Below, piece after piece: positions 44,334-52,978 of a stretch of DNA of 64,000 nucleotides. Position numbers and translations under genes: made by a program. The notes below the pieces were generated by a model. The model made no database searches. It worked only from the letters and a program-made list of their open reading frames with translations, and was not told the DNA's origin. How positions within the stretch are numbered: position 1 is the first letter of the stretch; every line of letters begins with the position of its first letter. Origin of the DNA: a bacterium (GTDB lineage: Bacteria > Bacteroidota > Ignavibacteria > Kapaibacteriales > UBA2268); assembly GCA_024711295.1 (NCBI GenBank), contig JANJTB010000018.1, positions 16,077-80,076 of the forward strand, read 5' to 3'.

Positions 44334-46004
44334 CTAGTTTTTAATAATTATACTGTCAAATTTTGCTTCGATTAATTTTTTTCTTTCTTTAACAAACTTT
44401 TCAAAATTTTCTAATTTCCACAACTCTTTGTCTTGCGGAATTAAGTGAAGTTCTAAATAGTCTTTTGATTTGTCTGCAAACCAAACTTCTGGTAATATAT
44501 CAGTTTTACCACCTGAACCATTTTCTTGAGCTGTCAACAACATACAATTTGCGATTTGGTCTCGGTCATCCCATTTGTATTTCAAAATATCCATTCTACC
44601 TGTCTCAGGGTTTGCAACTTTAATTTTCTTTAGTTGACTTTGAGGAAAAATATGGTCAACCTGTGGTTTGTTTTGATTGTATGTTGGTTGGTAATTGAAG
44701 TTATACCACAGATTGAAAAGTAAATGAATTTGCTTTGAACCATAATAGGTATTTAAAACGGTGTCTCTTGAAATTTCTAAGTTTCTTCCGTCAGCTTTTA
44801 TTACACCAAATATTTCGGTTATGTCGAAGGATTTTGTCTCATCAATTTTCTTAGTGCATTTATCAATCAAAGCATCTGGACTTCCACTAAAGGCACTTGC
44901 CAAAAGTGTTCTCAATAAATAGTTCGGAATATTTAAAGTAGAATTCCATTTGTCTTTATGGTGGTAACGAAAATAAATCAAAGGAATAAGAACTAAATAT
45001 GACGGCAGAGTTGCATCAGTTTTGACAAAGGTTTTGCCATAAATAAAGTCTTTTACGTCTTTGATTGCTTCAGAAATTAGTGTCCAATTATCAATTATAC
45101 TTTGTCTTGTTTTTATGTCTCTGAATTTTTCAACATTATATGCAGCACCTTTTCCAAAAATTGATAAGCAAGTTTTTAAGACAAAATCACGATTGAAATT
45201 GTATCCTGTTTTATTTAATGTTTCAAGCAGGTCTTCCATTTGTTCGTCTGCTTCATCCCAAGAAGAAGTAAGTAATGAAAACAACAAGTCTGATTTTCCT
45301 AGTGGTGTTCCGCCTGAATTTGCACGAATAAAAATTTCTACAATGTCATCTTCTGTGTATAATTCAGAGTTATCAACGCTATCTACAACTTGATAAACTA
45401 GGTTTTCTTCCGTTCCAAAAATTCGGGTCAGCTTGGCAACAATTCTTGTTATTTTTTTCTTGTCAACGTCACTTAAATCTGTATCAAATTTTGCTTTAAT
45501 TAAGTCAGCTGTTTCGTCATATTCTTTGTTACTAAAAACAATGTCTTTGAGTTTAAACCAAGGAGCTTTAATTTCAGAATTAGCTATGAATTTAAATTTA
45601 TATCTAATATCTTCCGGTGCAACTAAGTCACCGCTTAAAACATTAAGACAAAGTTCTTTTTTCTCATAACTGCCAAGTAGTCCAATGAATAAAGATTGAA
45701 GTCTTTGTTGTCCATCAAGAACCAACATTTTTTGTTTGTCGTCTTCGGGAACATAAAAATCCGTTAGTTTAATATCTAACTTATAGTTGTCAATAAACTT
45801 TCTCCTTCTGATTTTACTTTTTGTTTTCCAAACAAGCAATGTTCCAATTGGATATTCTCTAAGTATGCTGTCAAATAGCCGTTCAATTTGTTCTTCTTTC
45901 CAAACAAATGGTCTTTGAATATTAGGAAGCCAATAGCCACCTTCTTGGTCTGAGTTGTTTAAATAACTTACAAATTTTCTAAAGCTGTCTTTTGAGTTCT
46001 TCAT
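44334..46004 (-). CDS. DUF262-domain protein with C-terminal HNH (GmrSD-like)
   Basis: A 556-residue protein. The N-terminal DUF262 (ParB/Srx-like) domain shows GGYWLPNIQRPFVWKEEQIERLFDSILREYPIGTLLVW and MLVLDGQQRLQSLFIGL, whose DGQQR motif is the nucleotide site in this class. The C-terminal region carries QVDHIFPQSQL and QIANCMLLTAQENGSGGKTDILPEVWF, an HNH nuclease of the DUF1524 kind. GmrSD and related single-chain proteins restrict phages with modified DNA, so a defence role is likely; the target is unknown. Intact frame; lies in the variable island next to the Erm-type gene. Confidence 0.85.
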   Translation of the reverse strand: MKNSKDSFRKFVSYLNNSDQEGGYWLPNIQRPFVWKEEQIERLFDSILREYPIGTLLVWKTKSKIRRRKFIDNYKLDIKLTDFYVPEDDKQKMLVLDGQQRLQSLFIGLLGSYEKKELCLNVLSGDLVAPEDIRYKFKFIANSEIKAPWFKLKDIVFSNKEYDETADLIKAKFDTDLSDVDKKKITRIVAKLTRIFGTEENLVYQVVDSVDNSELYTEDDIVEIFIRANSGGTPLGKSDLLFSLLTSSWDEADEQMEDLLETLNKTGYNFNRDFVLKTCLSIFGKGAAYNVEKFRDIKTRQSIIDNWTLISEAIKDVKDFIYGKTFVKTDATLPSYLVLIPLIYFRYHHKDKWNSTLNIPNYLLRTLLASAFSGSPDALIDKCTKKIDETKSFDITEIFGVIKADGRNLEISRDTVLNTYYGSKQIHLLFNLWYNFNYQPTYNQNKPQVDHIFPQSQLKKIKVANPETGRMDILKYKWDDRDQIANCMLLTAQENGSGGKTDILPEVWFADKSKDYLELHLIPQDKELWKLENFEKFVKERKKLIEAKFDSIIIKN

Positions 46005-46065
46005 TGGACTATTTTAAATTTTAATTGTCGTTTATTGTGTTTGCACTGTTGGTCAGTTAGGGTTG

Positions 46066-46262
46066 CTTGTAACGTTCACGCATATCTGATGTTTTTTGCC
46101 GTCTTTATTGCACTTCCGACCATTTTAGCACAATAGTTTTATTCGAGTAGGGGCGTTGTATTGTCACTATTCGAAGGCAAAAAATATGGGCGGAAGAAAA
46201 AAGACGTTCCTCTAAAATCTCTTTGTGTCTTTTTTCTGTAGCCAGATATGCGTTGTTATACC
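46066..46262. repeat. Large nested inverted repeat between island genes
   Basis: Outer arms TAACGTTCACGCATATCTG (46070-46088) and CAGATATGCGTTGTTA (46243-46258) can pair, with TAAC/GTTA and CGCATATCTG/CAGATATGCG exact. Inside, TTTTTTGCC pairs with GGCAAAAAA, CGTCTTT with AAAGACG, CTTCCG with CGGAAG, and TTCGAGTAG with CTATTCGAA. The segment has no coding frame of note. It could fold into a branched hairpin as single-stranded DNA or RNA. Confidence 0.75.
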
Positions 46263-46341
46263 TGCTGTTTTTTGGAGGCAAATTTCCACCCAAACGTCAT
46301 AAAAATTTTCTTTATACGTCCGTATATTTTGAGGCTATTTC
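46255..46341. repeat. Left inverted repeat of the erm unit
   Basis: On the complementary strand this reads GAAATAGCCTCAAAATAT, AGAAAATTTTT, AAATTTGCCTCCAAAAAA and GTATAAC in order. The same four blocks occur in the same order on the plus strand at 47225-47300. The left repeat overlaps the last codons of the methylase gene. Confidence 0.85.
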
Positions 46342-47213
46342 GTCCTCCAATCTTTATCTGACCTTGTTCTATGAATCTTGCTCAAAGAATTTTGTTGCTT
46401 CAATAATTGAGCATAAGAATCTCTAATCAAGTTTTTCTTCCGAGCTTCAATATTGTCTCTAAAAAAATTGTACAATGACATCCACTGATCTATCGAAAGG
46501 TGAGTAGGCTTTGCTTTTAAGTTAAACTTTGAATCTTTGGCTAACCGTCGAAATTGCTTATCCGTAAAAATCTTAGAAAAACTCTCTTTTAAAGTGGATT
46601 TGAATTGGCTAAAACCGTAAACTACAAAATTTTTCCATTCTGCTAGATTTTTTTCATCAATTAATGGTTCATCCAATAGTTTCAAACGTAATAATACCAC
46701 TTCTACTCTCGGTGATGGTTTAAAATCATTACGCTTAAAATGATGAACAATTGCAGGCTCGAAGTAAACCTTGGTAAAAAGCGACTTCATGGTTTCAGCA
46801 GGTTTACCCAAATATTTTAAAATTGCCTGTTTTTGAGCAAAAAGATAAATATCTTCAGCAAGTCGCTTTTGCTCACTCAACTTACGAATAATGTCAGCAG
46901 TGTAATTAAACGGAATATTGGAAAAAATTTTGTAGTTTTTATCAGCAGGAAAGTTGTAATTCAGAATATCTTGGTTTACTACTCGAACGTTCGAAGCCAA
47001 TTCAAATCTTTCCCGCAAGTCATTGTACAATTTTTTGTCCTTTTCTATCGCAATAACTTCTTTACAAAACTTACGTAAAATATCCGTAATTTCGCCAGTG
47101 CCTGCACCAATGTCAAAGACTAAATCATCCCTAGAAATACTTGAAGCCTTGATTAGAGATTCTATCAATCCTTGATTTTTAACAAAATTCTGTGAAAACT
47201 TAATATTCCTCAT
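46335..47213 (-). CDS. Erm-type 23S rRNA (adenine-N6) methyltransferase
   Basis: A 292-residue SAM-dependent methylase. Motifs: KFSQNFVKN near the start, I LVFDIGAGTGEITDIL, II VIAIEKD, IV SNIPFNYTADIIRKL (N-I-P-F), and the RNA-binding C-terminal domain with FKRNDFKPSPRVEVVLLRL. Erm proteins methylate A2058, giving macrolide-lincosamide-streptogramin B resistance. The C-terminal tail RTRSDKDWRTK recalls Erm proteins of actinobacteria. KsgA is the alternative, but the NIPF form and the K-x-FTDKQFRRL region fit Erm better. The gene lies between long inverted repeats in a variable island. Confidence 0.85.
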   Translation of the reverse strand: MRNIKFSQNFVKNQGLIESLIKASSISRDDLVFDIGAGTGEITDILRKFCKEVIAIEKDKKLYNDLRERFELASNVRVVNQDILNYNFPADKNYKIFSNIPFNYTADIIRKLSEQKRLAEDIYLFAQKQAILKYLGKPAETMKSLFTKVYFEPAIVHHFKRNDFKPSPRVEVVLLRLKLLDEPLIDEKNLAEWKNFVVYGFSQFKSTLKESFSKIFTDKQFRRLAKDSKFNLKAKPTHLSIDQWMSLYNFFRDNIEARKKNLIRDSYAQLLKQQNSLSKIHRTRSDKDWRTK

Positions 47214-47224
47214 AATGATTCATA

Positions 47225-47300
47225 GAAATAGCCTCAAAATATTTTAGAAAATTTTTCCACCATACCTCCACAAATTTGTCTCCAAAAAATGGCGTATAAC
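47225..47300. repeat. Right inverted repeat of the erm unit
   Basis: GAAATAGCCTCAAAATAT (47225-47242), then AGAAAATTTTT, AAATTTGTCTCCAAAAAA and GTATAAC (47294-47300). It mirrors 46255-46341; the 18-base outer block nearest the gene is exact in both. Confidence 0.85.
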
Positions 47301-47490
47301 TCCCGTATACACGTAATTGCTATACTATTAGTCTTTTTATTCGTAATAAACAGCTAATTTGCGGGATTTACGTATGTTTCCTTATAGTTTCGTAAAACAA
47401 CATAAATTATACAATTTTACGCAATTACCGGCTCAGAACCATTTATCTACGAATTCTCGATTAATAGATTTACAAAATTAGTGAAAAAAA
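47301..47490. repeat. Palindromic segment and right flanking direct repeat of the island
   Basis: GTAATTGC (47313-47320) is matched by GCAATTAC (47421-47428) about 100 bases on, with smaller inverted pairs inside. This is followed by the right copy (47441-47490) of the direct repeat found at 42971-43019, with the shared core AATTCTCGAT. No gene is seen in the 440 bases between the methylase and the Spy-like gene. Confidence 0.6.
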
Positions 47491-47571
47491 GCTTCAAAAC
47501 AAAAATTGAATTGTAATGTATTGATTTACAGATTAGATTGATGATTGTAAAATTTGCGAATAGCACAAAAC

Positions 47572-47604
47572 AAAAAGCCCTGCCGCAAATATATGCAACA
47601 GGGC
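47572..47604 (-). terminator. Rho-independent terminator of the Spy-like gene
   Basis: On the minus strand GCCCTG and CAGGGC, with an inner TTGCATATATTTGCGG that partly pairs, are followed by TTTTTG. It lies about 55 bases after the gene's stop. Confidence 0.8.
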
Positions 47605-47657
47605 ATCGTACATTATACCATAAATCACTTGTTTGTCCGGAGTTTCACCGGTGATGA

Positions 47658-48320
47658 TTATCCTCTTTTGATATTTTGAACAAAATTGTCCCAAATTACC
47701 TTTTGTTCGTCTGTGAGCAGATCGCGGATAGCAGCCAGGAATTCTTCATTGCATAGAATAATACCTTCGCGTACTTCTTCGTTCACTTCAAGATTTTTGA
47801 GCTGTTCGCGTGTATTCATATTAATTTCTTTCATAGCGGCATTAGCTTCTTCGCGAGTAATTTCGCCGTTTCTGAATTTAGCAATAACAGCTTCCCTGGC
47901 AGCTTTGGCATCAGCCATAATTTCGGCACGAGCTTCGCGCAAAATCTTGAACCATTCCATTTCGCAAAGGATTTTTGCTTGCATAAGTTCGCGAATAGAT
48001 GCTTTTTGCTCTTCAGTAAGATTCATAGCGGCAAATACTCTTGCAAAAGCATGACCTTTTCTGAAATGAGGAGGATTTTTGCCGTTGTTGTTGCCGAGGT
48101 CGGGACGCATTGGCATACAGTCGTCCAGTTCGATTTCGGTCTCGATACTGCCATCTTTCATATCGAATGATGAGAAGTTGTACTCGTAAATTCCATAAGT
48201 CATAATCGAAGAAGCATCATCACTATGCGAAACCATGTTGTTGTCGCTGCTACATGATTGCATCATTACCATTGCTGCGAGTGGCATCAAAATCGCTGCG
48301 AATAATCTGAATAATTTCAT
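47658..48320 (-). CDS. Spy/CpxP-like lipoprotein with LTxxQ motifs
   Basis: A 220-residue protein with a lipoprotein signal (LMPLAAMVMMQSC). The mature part is mostly helical and contains two LTxxQ motifs (NLTEEQKASIRELM and LLTDEQKVIWDNF), the mark of Spy/CpxP periplasmic chaperones and metal or stress sensors. Between them are long amphipathic helices rich in Ala, Glu and Lys. It is likely to work at the outer membrane or in the periplasm in envelope stress. Stand-alone unit with its own terminator. Confidence 0.85.
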   Translation of the reverse strand: MKLFRLFAAILMPLAAMVMMQSCSSDNNMVSHSDDASSIMTYGIYEYNFSSFDMKDGSIETEIELDDCMPMRPDLGNNNGKNPPHFRKGHAFARVFAAMNLTEEQKASIRELMQAKILCEMEWFKILREARAEIMADAKAAREAVIAKFRNGEITREEANAAMKEINMNTREQLKNLEVNEEVREGIILCNEEFLAAIRDLLTDEQKVIWDNFVQNIKRG

Positions 48321-48834
48321 TTAAAACCTCATTTATCAATAAATTGTGATACAAATATTTTTTTCAATTTTCTCATCAAATTTCAAATTCTCCGGAAAAC
48401 TATTATTTGATGGTGTAATGTCCTTTTACTACAAATACACAACAATTTAAAATGGGTTGCAAAAAAAATTATTAAATTCCTTTATTTTTTTATATTGTTG
48501 GAGTAATTATTTTAAATGCTTTTAAAATAATTAAGATATTAATCACGTTTCTAAAATATACAACTTGGTGATTAAGTTGTTATCGTAGTGCTTCAGGGTG
48601 GATTTTACTGTGCTTTTTTTTGAGTTGTAACTCCGCAAAAGCTGTATCTAAGCATATTATTAGCAATGCACAGATTGATGGGGCAAATGATTTTCCTGCT
48701 ATGTAATGAAGCAATTCAAATTATGTTATCCGAACCGGTAAAAGTGAAAAATAATTTGTAGATATGAATTTAATTAATTATTTTTAAATCAGACTATATT
48801 ATCCGAATTTAAAAATTAATTTTAAGGATTGATT
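48321..48834. promoter_or_regulatory. Long upstream region of the NO reductase gene with a 30-bp palindrome
   Basis: About 510 bases without a gene separate two divergent genes. At 48504-48533 there is a perfect palindrome, TAATTATTTTAAA, TGCT, TTTAAAATAATTA. It is 13 bases per arm and could bind a dimeric regulator. It does not match the HcpR, NorR or NsrR sites I know well enough to name one. I see no clean -33/-7 pair for the NO reductase gene. Confidence 0.5.
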
Positions 48835-51063
48835 ATGAGCTACAAAAAATACTGGTATGTACTTGGTGCGGTGATAGGAATTTCCTTTGCTGTATTGCTT
48901 TATTACGGTGGAGAAATATACAGGGAAATGCCTCCCATACCACTAAAAGTAATAGATAGCGATGGCAATTTGATAACAGACCGCGAGTCAATACTTGATG
49001 GCCAGAATGTATGGCAATCAACAGGTGGTCAGCAATTAGGCTCGGTTTGGGGTCACGGTGCTTATGTGGCGCCCGACTGGACAGCCGACTGGTTGCATCG
49101 CGAAGCTGAGTTTATACTCAACGACTGGAGCAAAACAGAGCATGGAGTACCCTACGATAAACTGGATAAGGAAAAGCAAGCTGCTCTGAAGGCACGATTA
49201 GTAAGCGACGTACGAAGTAATACATACAATCCGGGTACAGAAACTGTAACAATTTCTGCTGCCCGTGCTAAAGCCTACAGATTTCTGAGTGAGCATTACC
49301 GCAAGCTGTTCATGAACGATGATGAATATCGCACATTGCGTGATGCTTATGCCATGAAAGACAATACAATTAAAGATTTGGAACGAATGGATAAGCTCAA
49401 TGCGTTCTTTTTCTGGACATCATGGGCTGCAGTCACTCAACGCCCTGGTAAAGATATAACATACACAAACAACTGGCCACCGGAAGAATTAGTTGAGAAC
49501 AAGCCTGCGGGAAGTTTGCTCCTCTGGACAGGTTTCAGCGTTATAATGCTATTGGCAGGTATCGGAGTGATGATTTACTTCCACGCATCATCAAAGGAAG
49601 ACCATCCGGATTCTTATCCGGTTACTAATCCGATGGCAGGTCTATTCCTTACTCCTTCGATGAAGGCAATACTCAAATACCTTTGGGTGGTGGTTCTGCT
49701 AATTGTTGCCCAGATTATATCGGGTATAATTACAGCACATTACGGAGTCGAAGGTCAGGCATTTTATTCGATTCCGATTGCGGAATTCCTGCCATACAGT
49801 TTGTCGCGTACATGGCACGTTCAGCTTGGTATATTCTGGATAGCAACATCATGGCTTGCTACGGGTATGTTTATCGCTCCTGCCATATCAGGTCACGAAC
49901 CAAAATTCCAAAAGCACGGTGTGAATTTCCTTTTCGGAGCTCTGTTGGTAATAGTTGTGGGTTCGCTCATAGGCCAATGGGCAGGCATCATGCAAAAAAT
50001 GGGCTATACTACTAACTTCTGGTTTGGACACCAGGGCTATGAATATGTAGATTTAGGTAGATTCTGGCAGCTGTTCCTGTTTGTTGGTTTGCTTATATGG
50101 CTAGTACTTATGTTCCGTCCATTGCTTCCGGCATTGAAAAAAGGCGGTGAGAACAAGCCATTATTGATACTTTTTGCAATATCCATTATTGCGATAGCTT
50201 TATTTTATGGTGCCGGGTTAATGTGGGGACAACGTACTCACCTCGCTATAGCTGAATATTGGAGATGGTGGGTTGTGCATCTATGGGTGGAAGGATTTTT
50301 TGAGGTATTTGCAACAGTTGTTATAGCATTCCTTTTCGTAAGATTAGGTCTTGTAAAATTCAAAACCGCTACAATATCAGCACTTACTTCAACATCGGTA
50401 TTTCTATCGGGTGGTATAATAGGTACATTCCATCATTTGTACTTTTCGGGAACTCCAATCGAGGTGCTTGCCTTAGGTGCAACTTTCAGCGCTCTCGAAG
50501 TAGTACCATTGGTATTATTGGGATTTGAGGCATTCCACAACCTACAGCTAAGCAAAGCTACTGTTTGGCTGACGAAATACAAGTGGGCTATTTATAGTTT
50601 TATATCCGTTGCATTCTGGAACCTCGTCGGTGCCGGAATATTCGGATTCCTGATCAATCCTCCGATTGCATTATATTATATGCAAGGGCTGAACACTACT
50701 CCGCTACACGGTCATACAGCACTATTCGGAGTTTATGGTATGTTGGGTATCGGTTTGATGCTCTTTGTACTGAGAAGCATGAATACTGAGATAGAATGGA
50801 ACGAAAAGCTGATTAAATTTGCATTCTGGAGCATAAATATCGGTTTGGCGGCGATGGCTTTATTGAGTCTGCTTCCGGTAGGACTAATGCAGGCAATTGC
50901 AAGCGTTAATAATGGCTTGTGGTATGCACGCTCTGCTGAATTTCTGCAGCTGCCCGAAGTTAACTTCTTTAAGTGGATGAGAGTTGTCGGAGATACTATA
51001 TTTGCTCTCGGTGCTGTTGCCTTTGCGTGGTTTGTACTGACACTGAAGGTTAACAAAAAGTAA
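48835..51063 (+). CDS. norZ: Quinol-dependent nitric oxide reductase (qNOR)
   Basis: A single-subunit NO reductase of 742 residues that takes electrons from quinol and reduces NO to N2O. The N-terminal extension (about 35-220, with DGQNVWQSTGGQQLGSVWGHGAYVAPDWTADWLHRE) replaces the NorC subunit. The catalytic part has about 12 more helices. His ligands appear in SRTWHVQLGIFWIATSW, WWVVHLWVEGFFEVFATV (with the conserved Glu), GTFHHLYFSG and PLHGHTALFGVYG. The frame opens at 48829 (TTG), but ATG at 48835 is the natural start. No nir or nos gene is nearby, so NO detoxification is as likely as denitrification. Confidence 0.96.
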   Translation: MSYKKYWYVLGAVIGISFAVLLYYGGEIYREMPPIPLKVIDSDGNLITDRESILDGQNVWQSTGGQQLGSVWGHGAYVAPDWTADWLHREAEFILNDWSKTEHGVPYDKLDKEKQAALKARLVSDVRSNTYNPGTETVTISAARAKAYRFLSEHYRKLFMNDDEYRTLRDAYAMKDNTIKDLERMDKLNAFFFWTSWAAVTQRPGKDITYTNNWPPEELVENKPAGSLLLWTGFSVIMLLAGIGVMIYFHASSKEDHPDSYPVTNPMAGLFLTPSMKAILKYLWVVVLLIVAQIISGIITAHYGVEGQAFYSIPIAEFLPYSLSRTWHVQLGIFWIATSWLATGMFIAPAISGHEPKFQKHGVNFLFGALLVIVVGSLIGQWAGIMQKMGYTTNFWFGHQGYEYVDLGRFWQLFLFVGLLIWLVLMFRPLLPALKKGGENKPLLILFAISIIAIALFYGAGLMWGQRTHLAIAEYWRWWVVHLWVEGFFEVFATVVIAFLFVRLGLVKFKTATISALTSTSVFLSGGIIGTFHHLYFSGTPIEVLALGATFSALEVVPLVLLGFEAFHNLQLSKATVWLTKYKWAIYSFISVAFWNLVGAGIFGFLINPPIALYYMQGLNTTPLHGHTALFGVYGMLGIGLMLFVLRSMNTEIEWNEKLIKFAFWSINIGLAAMALLSLLPVGLMQAIASVNNGLWYARSAEFLQLPEVNFFKWMRVVGDTIFALGAVAFAWFVLTLKVNKK

Positions 51064-51099
51064 ATAAATTAGAGAAAAAAGCTGTAAATCAGTTTTTGT

Positions 51100-51145
51100 A
51101 ATCCTCCTTTATTTCTATGATGAATAAAGGGGGATTTTTATTTTT
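51100..51145 (+). terminator. Rho-independent terminator of the NO reductase gene
   Basis: AATCCTCCTTTATT and AATAAAGGGGGATT form a 14-position stem over a 9-base loop, followed by TTTATTTTTA. Confidence 0.88.
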
Positions 51146-51226
51146 AGAGGACTATTAGTGTACTTAAAAGCACGTTCAAAAATTTGCCGGAAGAATTTAC
51201 AAGCTACTAAGTATCAAAGGATATAC

Positions 51227-51962
51227 TTATTTAAATATATTTCTGAATTTTCTAAATATCTTTATTCTAAGGTTCGTAATTTTGCATGCTAATTTAAGTG
51301 AGCTGATGTCGTTTCTTTCGCTGCTTACAAATATCTCATCAGCATCAAGTTTACCTATACATGTATATCCGTTTTTGCTCATCAAATCTGCAATTCTGTC
51401 ATCATCATAGTTATTTTCGATAGACAAAGCGTCAAATGTAATTTTATTAAAGTCAACAGACTGCAGTACTTCCCACTCACTTCCTTCAACATCAATACTG
51501 CAGAAATTAACATGTTTGATATTTCTTTGATTCAGTAAATTTGTCAGATTGAAAGTCGGTACCTTATATCTTTTTATTTCACCGCCTAACTCATTAATTT
51601 CCTTGTCAATTCTTTGCTTGTGCAAATCATTATGCTTATCCGAAATACCGCTCAGCATCTCGGACGGACCATCTACATGGGTAATTTCAATTTCACCTTC
51701 GATATCAAAAATGCAACCATTTATGCACTCACATTTTCTATTTTTTTTTCGAGTTTGGCAAATATGCTTTTTTTAGGTTCGATGCATATACCTCTCCAGT
51801 TCCTAAACTTCTCAAAAGCGTAAGTATTCGACAGCGAAATACCATCGTAAGCACCTACTTCGACAAAAAAACCATTTTCAGACCGTTCAGGATCTTATTA
51901 TCAACAAACCAATCCTGTGCTGACTGTGAGAAATATTGCAAATTAACCTCAATAACATTTGT
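51227..51962 (-). pseudogene. FkbM-family methyltransferase with two frameshifts and no 5' end
   Basis: Three consecutive frames on the minus strand join into one FkbM methyltransferase. Frame 1 gives QYFSQSAQDWFVDNK. Frame 2 gives NGFFVEVGAYDGISLSNTY and WRGICIEPKKSIFAKLEKK. Frame 3 gives INGCIFDIEGEIEITHVDG and then the long intact part with HVNFCSIDVEGSEWEVLQSV. The shifts lie near 51890 and at a run of nine T (51741-51749). A stop precedes the first residues, so the start is lost too. The SAM-binding and catalytic regions are both represented. FkbM enzymes methylate sugars or polyketides. Confidence 0.85.
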
Positions 51963-52037
51963 AACTTATTGATTGCAAAAATATACAATTAATCATTATT
52001 AATCAAATAATAATCCCTACACATTATTAAAGAAGTA

Positions 52038-52902
52038 GGGTGGATGGATTTCGGACAACTCTCAATTCCCCGCCTGATTTGTGCCTGCCTTAGCAGGCGG
52101 GGTGGATGGATTTCCAAAACACCTGCAATAATATATCATTTTCATACTTTCTTAAATTGTCAGAACCTTGATTTTTGTGATTACCCTGATTTTTAGAATC
52201 ATATTAATCAAATAAATCATGCAAATCATAGTTCAGACATTTATATTGCGCGGGGTGGATGGTTTTCCACAACTCTCAATTCCCCTCTTGAGGGGTGCCT
52301 GCCTTAGCAGGCGGGGTGGATGGATTTCTACACATCTGCAATAATATATCACTTTTATACTTTCTTAAATTGTCAGAACCTTGATTTTTGTGATTATCCT
52401 GATTTTTAGAATCATGGCAATCAAATCAATCATGAAAATCATAGTTCAGATATTTTCTTTGGGCGGGGTGGGTGGATTTTCAACAACTCTCAATTCCCCT
52501 CCTGATTTCTGCCTGCCTTAGCAGGCGGGGTGGATGGATTTCTACACATCTGCAACTATATATCATTTTCATACTTTCTTAACTTGTCAGAACCTTGATT
52601 TTTACAATCATATTAATCAAATCAATCATGAAAATCATAGTTCAGACATTATTATTGATCGGGTGGATGGTTTTCCACAACTCTCAATTCACCTCATTGA
52701 TTGGTGACTGCCGTAGCAGGTGGGGTGGATGGATTTCCAAACATCTACAACAATATGTCATTTTCATACTTTCTTGAATCGTCAGAACCTTGATTTATGT
52801 GATTATCCTGATTTTTCTGATTTTTTAAAATCATATTAATCAAATAAATCATGCAAATCATAGTTCAGACATTATATTGGGCGGGGTGGATGGATTTCGG
52901 AC
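52038..52902. repeat. Tandem array of about four units of roughly 210 bp
   Basis: Unit starts at about 52038, 52252, 52465 and 52661, with a partial fifth at 52884; spacings are 214, 213, 196 and 223. Each unit has GGGTGGATGG, ACAACTCTCAATTC, the palindrome GCCTGCCTTAGCAGGC with a second GGGGTGGATGG, then ATCTGCAATAATATATCA, CTTTCTTAAATTGTCAGAAC, CTTGATTTTTGTGATTA, AATCATATTAATCAAAT and AATCATAGTTCAGACATT. Unit 4 has a broken palindrome. There are no coding frames. Single or partial copies lie at 27890, 28656, 31231 and 63918. Confidence 0.95.
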
Positions 52903-52978
52903 TACAAAACAAATGGGTTGCCAAATCAATGACAACCCATCTTTTTTTTTGTAAATGACTTTATGGAGTCAAATTTAA

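Noticed and set aside
46066..47430. Integron attC sites
   Set aside because: The folded layout is similar, but the GTTRRRY/RYYYAAC cores are not matched, the outer spacing is too long and no integrase is present; reported only as inverted repeats.
52038..52902. CRISPR or a minisatellite gene
   Set aside because: Units are about 200 bp with variable length, contain palindromes and carry no spacer pattern or shared open frame.
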